This document shows positions 1 through 8,011 of a stretch of DNA of 64,000 bases, piece after piece. The stretch lies in contig DDGL01000016.1 of NCBI GenBank assembly GCA_002337605.1, positions 1-64,000 on the forward strand, given 5' to 3'. The DNA is from Flavobacteriaceae bacterium UBA1903 (GTDB lineage Bacteria > Bacteroidota > Bacteroidia > Flavobacteriales > Flavobacteriaceae). The number at the start of each line of letters is the position of its first letter. Within the stretch, counting starts at the first letter, position 1. Both the position numbers and the translations under genes were made by a program. The notes beneath the pieces are model-generated. The model was not told the DNA's origin and did no database searches. It saw only the letters and a list, made by a program, of their open reading frames with translations.

Positions 1-44
1 AAAGAATTTAGGGGACATTTTACTCTAAAAAGATAGCTATTACT

Positions 45-1070
45 ATGAAGCTTACCAAAACATACCTATTACTTGCATTATTAGTATCTCCATTTGTTTA
101 TGCCCAGGATGGGATACCTGTATATTCAGATTACTTTGCTGATAACCTCTATTTGTTGCACCCATCAATGGCTGGAGCATCAGATTATAGTAAATTGAGA
201 TTAACAGCCCGACAACAATGGTTCGATCAAGATGATGCTCCTAATGTTCAAACGTTAAGTTTTAGTACAAGACTTAATCAAAGTTCAGGAATTGGCGCAA
301 TTATTTTTAATGATAAAAATGGATTTCATTCTCAAACAGGAGGATTCCTGACCTATGCGCATCATATTAGTTTCGCTGGAAGTAGCTCTGAATTAAATCA
401 GCTATCATTTGGTTTAAGCGCAGGACTCATTCAGTCCAGGCTTGATGAAACTCAATTTGATCCGAATGATTTTGACCCAATTATTGCTGGAATTGTACAA
501 AGTAGTTCCTATATAAACATTGATACGGGAGTTTCCTATAACCTGGGGAATTTTTCAAGTCACGTTACCGTGAAGAATCTTTTATTTCAGAATAGAAGAT
601 TGAACTCAGAGCAGTTTGAGCCTAATAATCAACGATCGTATAATGTTACTTCTGCATATTTTATAGTGCCCTCTAAAGGTCTTTGGGCGTATGAGCCTTC
701 TTTCCTGTTTCAGTGGAAGGAACGTACAGGAGAGCAAACTATAGATATTAATGCAAAAGTGTATAGGGAATTAGATTTTGCCAGAGTTTGGGGTGGACTA
801 TCTTACAGAAGAAGTTTTGATGGTGCCGAATTTATAGATGGTCAGGAAATTACAGATCAAAAACTTCAGTATTTTACACCGGTTTTAGGAGTTAATTACA
901 AGAAGTTTTTATTTGCCTATACGTACTCTTTCCAGACAGGGAGTGTGCAATTCCAAAATGGAGGTTTTCACCAGATAACATTAGGGTATAACATCTTTGA
1001 TGGTAAAATAAGAAGTTCCTGGTCGCAGGATATGCGCTACAACGGTATGTTAAGACCAGATACTAAATAA
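45..1070 (+). CDS. PorP/SprF family outer-membrane protein (type IX secretion)
   Basis: A 341-residue protein with a signal peptide (hydrophobic run at residues 6-18, cleavage likely after Ala20 before Gln-Asp) and the family hallmark just after it, a Tyr/Asn-Pro-rich start of the mature chain (about residues 24-45, containing NLYLLHPSMAGA). The rest is a chain of amphipathic beta strands, as expected of an outer-membrane barrel. The PorP/SprF family works with type IX secretion; SprF is needed for export of the SprB gliding adhesin, and paralogues usually lie just downstream of a large secreted adhesin gene. That partner would lie left of the window and is not visible. Family membership is clear; the specific client is unknown. 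The gene ends at a strong terminator. Confidence 0.85.
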   Translation: MKLTKTYLLLALLVSPFVYAQDGIPVYSDYFADNLYLLHPSMAGASDYSKLRLTARQQWFDQDDAPNVQTLSFSTRLNQSSGIGAIIFNDKNGFHSQTGGFLTYAHHISFAGSSSELNQLSFGLSAGLIQSRLDETQFDPNDFDPIIAGIVQSSSYINIDTGVSYNLGNFSSHVTVKNLLFQNRRLNSEQFEPNNQRSYNVTSAYFIVPSKGLWAYEPSFLFQWKERTGEQTIDINAKVYRELDFARVWGGLSYRRSFDGAEFIDGQEITDQKLQYFTPVLGVNYKKFLFAYTYSFQTGSVQFQNGGFHQITLGYNIFDGKIRSSWSQDMRYNGMLRPDTK

Positions 1071-1073
1071 AAT

Positions 1074-1100
1074 AAAAAACCCCCAGCCCTGGGGGTTTTT
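1074..1100. terminator. Bidirectional terminator between convergent genes
   Basis: GC-rich inverted repeat CCCCCAG/CTGGGGG (1080-1095) is flanked by an A run on the left and five T on the right, directly after the porP/sprF-like stop codon and before the end of the minus-strand VWA gene. It can act on both strands. Confidence 0.9.
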
Positions 1101-1136
1101 AGTACTATTCTTTTTGGGTATATTGTTCTTAGTCCC

Positions 1137-2288
1137 TTATTCCCAAGTGTAGTTTTTTTGTTGGGCTTGTTTCTTTAAAGCCTGAATCATTGCACTTTCT
1201 AAAGCGTTACTGCCCCCATCCTTGTTTTCGGCAATATACGTACGCCTCCTTTTATTAAGGGATGCAATTTCATCTTGAATACGATTTCGTTCATTTCGCT
1301 TTTCTTCAACATATCTTTTTATCTGGGTCGTGGTTTTACCTTTTAAATTGTCCGGCAACTCTTCTTTTTTAAGCTCCGAGTAGTCAAAATCTTTTTCCTT
1401 TTCAGCATCTACAAGATCCCAGGTTTCATTTTTGTATAAATGAGAGCCTTTAGAAACTGTTCGGCTTACAGCATTTGCTTTGCTATATGAGACTGCATTG
1501 TTATCCTGTTCTTCCTGTAGGGCAACTTTCTTTCTGCCGTAAGCTCCATAGGGAACGTAAGTCTGGTTTAACTGAATATTAAGCTGTAAGATTAAATCGT
1601 CATAAGGGGAGGCAATGTGTACTGTTTGTTTGTTGTGGTCTATGGCAGTATAATCTCCGTAGGTTAGTGTAGCTCCATCTTTCCAATGGGAATCTACTCC
1701 GTGTTGGAAATTACCACAAAAAATAGTGTTTACAACCACGCCTTTCTCTTTGGCATCTGCAGCAGCATCTTTATAGTTTATTTTTCCCTGTGTAAAGGGT
1801 TCGTTTCCTGCTATAAAAATTAATTTAAGGTCATCGGCATCTTTTCCCCATTCCAGATCCTCTAACGAAGCCTTTATAACAGTCCCGCAATATTCACTTC
1901 CGCCGTTTGTGGTAAGTGAGAATAGTTCTTTAGAAATAGTATCCAGATCGTCTGTAAACGAGGTTATTTTTCGTAGAAACCCTTTTTCTTCAGATAATCC
2001 ATCGTTTCCATATTCATACAGGGCAATTTCAAGGGTAGGGCGTTCTTTTTTACATCGGGCGTGGGATAGTTCGTTAACGAGCTCCCATAATTGTGCTTTT
2101 GCCTGGTCAATGAGACCATCCATACTATTGCTGGTATCTAATAACAACGCTACTTTAATTGTGTGTTTTTTGGAAAGCATGGGTGTGCTTTCAATGGCAA
2201 GAGCTGGTTTATTTTTTTCTGTTTCGGCCTTGCAGGCAGTTATACCTATCACAAGGACTAATGCAACTAAGATGTGTAGCTTTTTCAT
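1137..2288 (-). CDS. VWA-domain lipoprotein
   Basis: 383 residues beginning with a lipoprotein signal peptide: a hydrophobic run ends in the lipobox I-T-A-C with Cys19 as the lipidation site. A von Willebrand factor A domain follows (about residues 43-240), with an intact metal-ion-dependent adhesion motif, Asp51-x-Ser53-x-Ser55. The C-terminal third (about 290-383) is rich in Lys, Glu and Arg and probably forms a coiled coil. Two or more extra Cys residues lie inside the VWA fold. VWA lipoproteins of this kind are common in Bacteroidota and usually bind protein partners; the ligand here is unknown. It is a single-gene unit, with its own promoter upstream and a shared terminator downstream. 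Confidence 0.85.
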   Translation of the reverse strand: MKKLHILVALVLVIGITACKAETEKNKPALAIESTPMLSKKHTIKVALLLDTSNSMDGLIDQAKAQLWELVNELSHARCKKERPTLEIALYEYGNDGLSEEKGFLRKITSFTDDLDTISKELFSLTTNGGSEYCGTVIKASLEDLEWGKDADDLKLIFIAGNEPFTQGKINYKDAAADAKEKGVVVNTIFCGNFQHGVDSHWKDGATLTYGDYTAIDHNKQTVHIASPYDDLILQLNIQLNQTYVPYGAYGRKKVALQEEQDNNAVSYSKANAVSRTVSKGSHLYKNETWDLVDAEKEKDFDYSELKKEELPDNLKGKTTTQIKRYVEEKRNERNRIQDEIASLNKRRRTYIAENKDGGSNALESAMIQALKKQAQQKNYTWE

Positions 2289-2310
2289 AATTCTTTATTT
2301 TAATACACGC

Positions 2311-2341
2311 CAAACCTACCTGCAACTTAATTGTTAAACAA
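2311..2341 (-). promoter_or_regulatory. Promoter of the VWA lipoprotein gene
   Basis: On the minus strand TTG, 20 bases, then TAGGTTTG matches the Bacteroidota sigma-ABfr consensus TTG-N(19-23)-TANNTTTG. It lies about 22 bases before the start codon. Confidence 0.6.
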
Positions 2342-2414
2342 GCAGCGATGAGGGAACGCCCCTTTTCAGTGCGTGAAAAAGACGGGTGTCTTAGGGAACA
2401 CTTTAAAACGGTAG

Positions 2415-2448
2415 TTGACTTGCCCTAAATGATAAAATTGTAACTTTC
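2415..2448 (+). promoter_or_regulatory. Probable promoter of the sensor kinase gene
   Basis: TTG, 23 bases, then TAACTTTC, one mismatch from TANNTTTG. It would give a leader of about 40 bases before the ATG at 2492, and so argues against a start at the GTG at 2453. Confidence 0.4.
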
Positions 2449-2491
2449 GCAAGTGTACGACAATACGTATGTTTACACTTTTAAACCAGTT

Positions 2492-4687
2492 ATGAGAATA
2501 GTATTGTTATGTGTGTGTTTGTCCCTTGTCCTTGGTACGGGCTATGCGCAGGTGCGTAAAACTTCAAAAGATTCCTTTGTGTTGAAAGGAATTGTGGTGG
2601 AGGACGAAACCAATATACCTATTGCAAGGGTAAATGTAGAAACAAATAATGGTGCCTACACCACAACCAATGGAAATGGTGAATTCTCAATTTCGGTTGA
2701 AATTGGAGACGAATTGAGTATTAAAAGCGATGCCTTTAAAACAGTATACTATACCATAAAGGACCAGCAAAACATTACAATTAAAGTTCAAAAAGCTAAG
2801 GAAGAGGAGCTGTTGGAACCTGTAACCTCGACCAGATCCAAGAAGGATTTATTTTCGGTTTATATAGATTCGGCCAAAGTATTTTTAAAGAAGGATGCAG
2901 GGAAAAGTATTGGGTATGTAACCAAGGCGTTGCAGCCGTTTCGTGGTACTTCCGTTACAAAAGTACAGAACGCTATTGCCTTTGAGACATTAGGTGATAT
3001 AAACCTTTTTTGGAAACAGCCAGACCTGGCAATAGATAATTACAAGCGTAGTATATCCGAAGTTGAAACCATAGACAGGCGCATTAAATTAGCAAATGCC
3101 TTTAGAATGAATAGCAACTACCAGGAAAGCCTTTCGCTGTATAAAGAACTGCTGAAGGCCTCTCTTAGCAATTATCAAAAAGTGACCGTGTATGAAGGCC
3201 TGGGAGATGCATACAAAGCAATTAATGATCCGGTAAAAAGTGTCTTTAATTATCAAAAAGGATTGGATGTGGCAACCGCACACCGTATAACCCCCAAGAT
3301 AACCGACCTAAATTCCAAAATTGCTGAAGTATACTCTATAAGCGGCGCTACGGAAGAAGCAGCACAGTATTTTGATAACTCCCTTAATCTGGCACAAAAA
3401 GAGAACCCGAAAAGGGCCGTAGAGGAAAAAAATAAGGTGGCAGATTTTTATAACCGAAACCGAAACTTTGACGAAGAAATTAAGCTCAGAAACGAGACCC
3501 TGGACGAGTTAAAGGATATTGACGATACCGATTCCGAAGCAGGAGAAACACAAGACAGCCCGTTAACTCCGCAACGACAAAACTATTATATTGCCAATGC
3601 ATACATTGCTCAGGATAAATACGAAGAAGCCATACCCTACCTGGAAAAAAGTATCTCTGAAGCTGAATCCAAAGAAGATCTTGTGGTAGAAAAGGATGCT
3701 ACCCGTAAACTCTCCGAAGTCTATAACGGCATAGGAAATTTCAGCAAAGCGGCCGAAAGCTACGAACGCTATGTGGCGGTTGTAGACGAACTGTATGTTA
3801 AAAAGGAACAGGAGCTATCGCAAGCAACCCGTTTTAACAAAGAGATCGCCTTAAAGCAAAACCGCATTACAAGTCTGGAGAATGAACGAGAGCTTAACGA
3901 AAGTAGGTACAAACTGGCTTTTGAAAACCAGAACCTTATTCAAAAAAATAACCGGGTACAGCAATGGGTGATCGCTTCCTTAGTACTTGTTGCTTTGTTA
4001 TTACTTTTTGCTGCCTACACGCAGTATAAGAGCGTAAAGCAACAACGTTACGCAAATAATGTACTGGCGTTAAAGTCGCTACGTACACAAATGAATCCGC
4101 ATTTTATTTTTAACGCTTTAAACTCTGTAAATAGCTTTATTGCAATAAGTGATGAACGGGCAGCCAATAAATACTTAAGCGAATTTTCACAGCTCATGAG
4201 GAGTGTCCTTGAAAACAGTGAAGAAGATTTTATACCGCTACGCAAAGAAATTGAATTGCTGGAACTGTACGTAAAGCTGGAACATTTCCGCTTTAAAGAT
4301 AAGTTTGAGTATGCCATTACAGTGGACGAAAATTTACAGTTGTCAGAATTTGTAATTCCGCCTATGTTGTTGCAACCTTATGTCGAGAATGCGGTATGGC
4401 ATGGCCTGCGGTATAAAGAAGAGAAAGGGAGTTTGACCATACATTTTAAGCAGCTGGATCCCGAAACTGTGACCATTACGATCACCGATGATGGAATAGG
4501 TAGAAAGAAATCTAAATTGCTGAAAACTGAAAATCAGAAAAAGCAGAAAAGCAAAGGGATGGGGAATATTGAGAAAAGAATTACCATCTTAAATGAAATG
4601 CATAAAGATAAAGTGGATGTGACTGTACACAATGTGTTTGAAAATGAAGAGGGCACACAAGTAGTGCTGACATTAAAAAAAGATTAA
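2492..4687 (+). CDS. LytS/YehU-type sensor histidine kinase with periplasmic TPR domain
   Basis: I place the start at the ATG at 2492, not the in-frame GTG at 2453, because a clean signal peptide begins there (hydrophobic core, cleavage after GYAQ). Of 731 residues, the first part is a carboxypeptidase-like beta sandwich (about 25-90), then a long series of TPR helices (about 125-440), one transmembrane helix (about 490-511), and a cytoplasmic kinase of the His_kinase/LytS class. The phosphoacceptor motif is QMNPHFIFN (His near 535); the ATP-binding N box has NAVWHGL (near 632) and the G box DDGIG (near 664). The TPR region should lie in the periplasm and sense a protein or peptide signal. 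The LytTR regulator 136 bases downstream is the evident partner. Confidence 0.85.
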   Translation: MRIVLLCVCLSLVLGTGYAQVRKTSKDSFVLKGIVVEDETNIPIARVNVETNNGAYTTTNGNGEFSISVEIGDELSIKSDAFKTVYYTIKDQQNITIKVQKAKEEELLEPVTSTRSKKDLFSVYIDSAKVFLKKDAGKSIGYVTKALQPFRGTSVTKVQNAIAFETLGDINLFWKQPDLAIDNYKRSISEVETIDRRIKLANAFRMNSNYQESLSLYKELLKASLSNYQKVTVYEGLGDAYKAINDPVKSVFNYQKGLDVATAHRITPKITDLNSKIAEVYSISGATEEAAQYFDNSLNLAQKENPKRAVEEKNKVADFYNRNRNFDEEIKLRNETLDELKDIDDTDSEAGETQDSPLTPQRQNYYIANAYIAQDKYEEAIPYLEKSISEAESKEDLVVEKDATRKLSEVYNGIGNFSKAAESYERYVAVVDELYVKKEQELSQATRFNKEIALKQNRITSLENERELNESRYKLAFENQNLIQKNNRVQQWVIASLVLVALLLLFAAYTQYKSVKQQRYANNVLALKSLRTQMNPHFIFNALNSVNSFIAISDERAANKYLSEFSQLMRSVLENSEEDFIPLRKEIELLELYVKLEHFRFKDKFEYAITVDENLQLSEFVIPPMLLQPYVENAVWHGLRYKEEKGSLTIHFKQLDPETVTITITDDGIGRKKSKLLKTENQKKQKSKGMGNIEKRITILNEMHKDKVDVTVHNVFENEEGTQVVLTLKKD

Positions 4688-4777
4688 TAAAGTAAATGCA
4701 AATTTGAAAAAATAGTTTCTACAAATGTCTGGTAGAGCACGGTCGAAGTGTGTTTAACTTTTGTTACTTCAATTAGT

Positions 4778-4794
4778 CTTCTACTTCGCTCAGG
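4778..4794 (-). repeat. Interspersed CTGAGC...GTCGAAG-type element
   Basis: On the minus strand this reads CCTGAGCGAAGTAGAAG. Relatives occur at 5659-5673, 43794-43808, 43849-43863 and 54128-54143. It sits in the gap between the kinase and the response regulator. Confidence 0.5.
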
Positions 4795-4823
4795 CTGAAA
4801 CCGTTACTTAGAAAAATAAACTT

Positions 4824-5555
4824 ATGAACCTACGTACTATTATTGTTGAAGACGAAGAGACCAGCAGGGATATTCTTAAGAATTACCTGGCCAAATATTG
4901 CCCAAAGGTAGAGGTGCTGGGGGAAGCTGCCAATGTGGATGAAGCACTGGTGTTTATACGTACGCACGAACTAGACATGGTTTTTCTGGATGTTGAAATG
5001 CCCTATGGGAATGCTTTTGATCTGCTGGATAAAGTAGGGGACCGTACCTTTGAAACCGTTTTTGTAACGGCATATAACCAGTATGCGATAGATGCTCTCA
5101 ACGCCCATGCTTCGTATTATTTACTGAAACCGATCGATATTGACAAATTGATTCATGCTGTAGATTATGTACACGAAATCAAAATGAAAGAAAACTCATT
5201 GCAAAATACAGTGCTGCAGTCTAAGATTACACAGGTAACAGGCAAATTAACCATTCCAGTCCAGAACGGTTTTGAAGTATTGCAAATGGAGGACATTCTC
5301 TACTGCCAGGCAGACGATAATTATACCAACATTTTTATTGGAGACAAAAAGAAACTGGTGAGTAAAACACTAAAATATTTTGAAGATGCCCTAAAGGAAA
5401 ACGGTTTTGCCAGAGTGCATAAAAGTTATTTAGTAAATGTAAATGCCATCATCGAATATAAAAAAGGAAAGGGTGGTAGCGTCGTGTTAAGCAGCGGAAA
5501 AGAAATTATGGTAAGCCCTTCTAAAAAGAAGGATTTGCTGGCATTTTTTGGATAA
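4824..5555 (+). CDS. LytTR-family response regulator
   Basis: 243 residues. The N-terminal receiver domain (1-120) has the acidic pocket Glu9-Asp10, the phosphorylation site Asp56 in FLDVEMP, and the conserved Lys near 108 in LLKPI. The C-terminal LytTR DNA-binding domain (about 140-243) contains the typical segments ILYCQADDNYTNIF and FARVHKSYLVN. LytTR regulators bind direct repeats upstream of targets; the targets are not visible here. It is paired with the LytS-type kinase upstream, and the 136-base gap with its own AT-rich leader may allow separate transcription. This type of pair is common in Flavobacteriaceae, usually with unknown signal. Confidence 0.88.
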   Translation: MNLRTIIVEDEETSRDILKNYLAKYCPKVEVLGEAANVDEALVFIRTHELDMVFLDVEMPYGNAFDLLDKVGDRTFETVFVTAYNQYAIDALNAHASYYLLKPIDIDKLIHAVDYVHEIKMKENSLQNTVLQSKITQVTGKLTIPVQNGFEVLQMEDILYCQADDNYTNIFIGDKKKLVSKTLKYFEDALKENGFARVHKSYLVNVNAIIEYKKGKGGSVVLSSGKEIMVSPSKKKDLLAFFG

Positions 5556-5560
5556 CTCCA

Positions 5561-5690
5561 GTCATCTCGAAGGAGGCAAGACTGAGAGATCACAATCGAA
5601 TAATTCACTGTGTTTAATTTATGTATTAGCTGGGTGCGTGATGTCTCCAAAGCCTGTACTGAGCTTGTCGAAGTATCTACAAGACTTCGA
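5561..5690. repeat. Cluster of interspersed intergenic repeat fragments
   Basis: The space between the regulator and murI holds a GTCATCTCGA...AGAGATCAC fragment (5561-5593), which resembles the arms of the inverted repeat at 30893-30997, and a CTGAGCTTGTCGAAG element (5659-5673). I see no gene in it. Confidence 0.5.
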
Positions 5691-5696
5691 TACCAA

Positions 5697-6488
5697 CTAA
5701 AATTCTTTTTTTTGAATGTGTATCTTTCCTTCAAATTCTTTCAATAAAAAAGTAAGGGTGTCAATTTCAGCATTTGTATAAAACTGAAGTTCTGGCAGTT
5801 CTTTTTCTTCTGAAAGCAACGCTATATTTTCCAACATTAACCTGGTCTGTCTTGCTACAGCTTCCCCGGAATCTATAATGGTAACGGTCTCTGGTAACAT
5901 TTTCTGCAACTGTGGTATGAGGTATGGGTAATGACTGCACCCCAGTACCAGGTAATCTATTTTTGCTGCCAGCATAGGGGCCGTATATTTTTCGAGTAGT
6001 TTTTGCAATTCTTTGCTCCCTAAGGCTCCTTTTTCAATTAAGGGGACCAAGCCTTCCCCTACAATTTCAATAACGGAGATATCCTTTGTAAAAGCTTCAG
6101 ACGTTTTATGAAATAATGTGCTACTCAAGGTTCCCTTGGTTGCCAGAATTCCAATACTCTTGGATCGTGTTTGGAGGGCGGCAGGTTTAATAGCAGGTTC
6201 AATGCCAATGATGGGGATGTTGTAGTTTGTACGTAATATATCAATGGCGTTGGTAGTAGCGGTGTTACAGGCAACCACTATGAGTTTACACCCCATAGAA
6301 ATAAGGACCTCTGTGTTTTTTATGCTAAGTGCTACAATTTCGGCTTCGGACCTGTTTCCGTAGGGTGCATTGGCACTGTCGGCAAGGTAGATGGTGTTTT
6401 CATTGGGGAGGAGTTGGTGTATCTCTTTCCAAATGGAGGAACCTCCTACGCCGGAATCAAAAATACCTATGGGAGCCGTTTTTTTCAT
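5697..6488 (-). CDS. murI: Glutamate racemase
   Basis: 263 residues, normal length. It converts L-glutamate to D-glutamate for peptidoglycan synthesis in the cytoplasm. The N-terminal GIFDSGVGG motif supplies the catalytic-site Asp11 and Ser12; the two catalytic cysteines are Cys74 in ACNTATTN and Cys184 in LGCSHYP. The substrate-binding PYG motif is at 42-44. The gene follows the ompH terminator on the same strand. A TATCTTTA box lies exactly four bases before the ATG, a weaker version of the arrangement seen at the biotin genes, so the mRNA may be leaderless. Confidence 0.95.
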   Translation of the reverse strand: MKKTAPIGIFDSGVGGSSIWKEIHQLLPNENTIYLADSANAPYGNRSEAEIVALSIKNTEVLISMGCKLIVVACNTATTNAIDILRTNYNIPIIGIEPAIKPAALQTRSKSIGILATKGTLSSTLFHKTSEAFTKDISVIEIVGEGLVPLIEKGALGSKELQKLLEKYTAPMLAAKIDYLVLGCSHYPYLIPQLQKMLPETVTIIDSGEAVARQTRLMLENIALLSEEKELPELQFYTNAEIDTLTFLLKEFEGKIHIQKKEF

Positions 6489-6508
6489 TGGCTAAAGATA
6501 CTGAAACA

Positions 6509-6536
6509 AAAAAGCCCGTCATAAGGACGGGCTTTC
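6509..6536 (-). terminator. Terminator downstream of ompH
   Basis: A perfect 10-base-pair stem AAAGCCCGTC/GACGGGCTTT (6511-6520 and 6526-6535) with a five-base loop; on the minus strand it is followed by a T-rich run. It ends the bamA-ompH transcription unit before murI. Confidence 0.85.
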
Positions 6537-6561
6537 AAAATTTTTGTGGTAAAAAAAGAGC

Positions 6562-7071
6562 TTAGATTCCTAATTCCTTTTTTACATCGGCAAGAAGGTC
6601 TTTACCATCTGCCAGTAAGATTCCACCTCCTGGTGTAGCGTCCAACACATAACTAATGCCTTGTGCTCTTGCTACTTTCTGGATCGCTGTACGCGCTTTG
6701 TCCAGGATAGGTTGCAAGATATCAACTTCTTTTTTCTGAAGATCCTGCATCGCTTGTTGGTTAAATGCTTGGATGTTCCCTTGCATTCCCTGTACTTCCT
6801 GTACACGTTTTGCGTTTTCTTCTTCTGTTTGCTCTAAAGCTTGAGCATCGTACATTTTTGCTTTTGATTCAAGCTCTTTGTACATATCTTTCAACTGAGT
6901 GTCGTATGTCTTCTTTAATTTTTCTAATTGGCCTTGCGCTGCTTTCATTTCTGGCATCGCTTCTACGAGGTCCTGTGTGTTAATGTGCGCTACTTTAGCC
7001 TGTGCGTTTGTTAGGCTGGTTCCTGCTACAAAAAGTACTACTGCAATTGCTATTAATTTTAATCGTTTCAT
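6562..7071 (-). CDS. OmpH/Skp-like periplasmic chaperone
   Basis: 169 residues with a signal peptide (cleavage near Ala23-Gln24) and one OmpH/Skp domain: an N-terminal beta strand (AKVAHINTQDLVEAMPEM), a long heptad-patterned helical arm (about 40-125) and a C-terminal strand with YVLDATPGGGILLADG. Skp-type trimers hold unfolded outer-membrane proteins in the periplasm for the BAM complex. It is the second of two tandem ompH genes after bamA, 47 bases from the preceding one, and probably cotranscribed. The pairing matches the bamA-ompH1-ompH2 locus of Porphyromonas gingivalis, where one ompH has been linked to type IX secretion components. Confidence 0.88.
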   Translation of the reverse strand: MKRLKLIAIAVVLFVAGTSLTNAQAKVAHINTQDLVEAMPEMKAAQGQLEKLKKTYDTQLKDMYKELESKAKMYDAQALEQTEEENAKRVQEVQGMQGNIQAFNQQAMQDLQKKEVDILQPILDKARTAIQKVARAQGISYVLDATPGGGILLADGKDLLADVKKELGI

Positions 7072-7118
7072 TTTATTTAATTTATTAAGTGTTATTTTTA
7101 ATAAGGGTATTCTTGTTT

Positions 7119-7973
7119 TTAGTTTTCTCCGTCGTCGCCTTCGCCATCATCGTCACCGCTAGGTGGATTTCCAGAGCCGCCACCGCTTCTGGCTTCGGCT
7201 ATAGAGTCTTTACGTCTTTGACGAATGTCTAATAAGCTGTCTCTTCTTCTTTGAAACTCGGCTTTTTTAACGGCGCGAATAGAGTCTCGTATTCTTTTAC
7301 GATCTGCCATAGCAGCTTCACGTTCATCTTTTTTATCCTCCAGGGCTTCTTCACGTTCTGTGAGCACCGCATCTTCTTCATCGCTCAGGCTTTCACGTCT
7401 TTCAACTTCTTTTTTCTCTCTACGATTGGTAACTTCTTTACGCTTGTTGTTACGGTTAATGCTTCTTAATACTGTTTCGCTAATGTCATTTCTTTTTGCT
7501 GCAAAAAGCATCACAACATCTGCAGATTTGTCAAAAATGAAGTCGTATTTTTTTGCTTCAGCAATTTCTTGTACAATATTAAATACCTGATCCTGGATAG
7601 GTTGTACCAGTTGTCTGCGTTGAATAATAAGGTCTCCATTTGGCCCAAAACGATCCTGTTGGTACTTAATTAATTCATCTTCTTTAATTTGAACCTCTTC
7701 CTCACGCTCTTCAATAAGCTCTTTGGTGAGCAATACGCGTTCGTTCGCAAGATTTAATTTCATTTGGTCAATTTCCAGGTTCATTTTCTGAATGTCGCCT
7801 TTCCATCGTTGTACTTTACCGTCTAACTGTGTTGCCGCCTCTTGGTACTCTGGAACACTCTCTAAGATGTATTCCATATCGATGTATCCAATACGAGCGC
7901 CTCTTTGTGCATCTGCTGCGAAAGAGATGCTTAAAAACGCTAATGAGATTGCAAGTAATTTTAGTGTTTTCAT
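7119..7973 (-). CDS. OmpH/Skp family protein with long charged C-terminal extension
   Basis: I choose the ATG at 7973 (284 residues), not the one at 8009, because the signal peptide MKTLKLLAISLAFLSISF starts there. The OmpH domain occupies about residues 22-165 (GYIDMEYILESVPEYQEAATQL, then a coiled arm and a C-terminal FDKSADVVMLFA strand). Beyond it is a roughly 120-residue tail made almost entirely of Arg, Lys, Glu and Asp, ending in Gly-rich and Asp/Glu-rich segments (GGGSGNPPSGDDDGEG). Such a tail is absent from the 169-residue paralogue just downstream. It may form an extended coiled coil or interact with peptidoglycan or OMP clients; that is inference. It lies 38 bases from the bamA stop. 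Confidence 0.85.
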   Translation of the reverse strand: MKTLKLLAISLAFLSISFAADAQRGARIGYIDMEYILESVPEYQEAATQLDGKVQRWKGDIQKMNLEIDQMKLNLANERVLLTKELIEEREEEVQIKEDELIKYQQDRFGPNGDLIIQRRQLVQPIQDQVFNIVQEIAEAKKYDFIFDKSADVVMLFAAKRNDISETVLRSINRNNKRKEVTNRREKKEVERRESLSDEEDAVLTEREEALEDKKDEREAAMADRKRIRDSIRAVKKAEFQRRRDSLLDIRQRRKDSIAEARSGGGSGNPPSGDDDGEGDDGEN

Positions 7974-8011
7974 AATTGTTGGTTGTGATTTAAGAAAATA
8001 TCGTGCCAATA

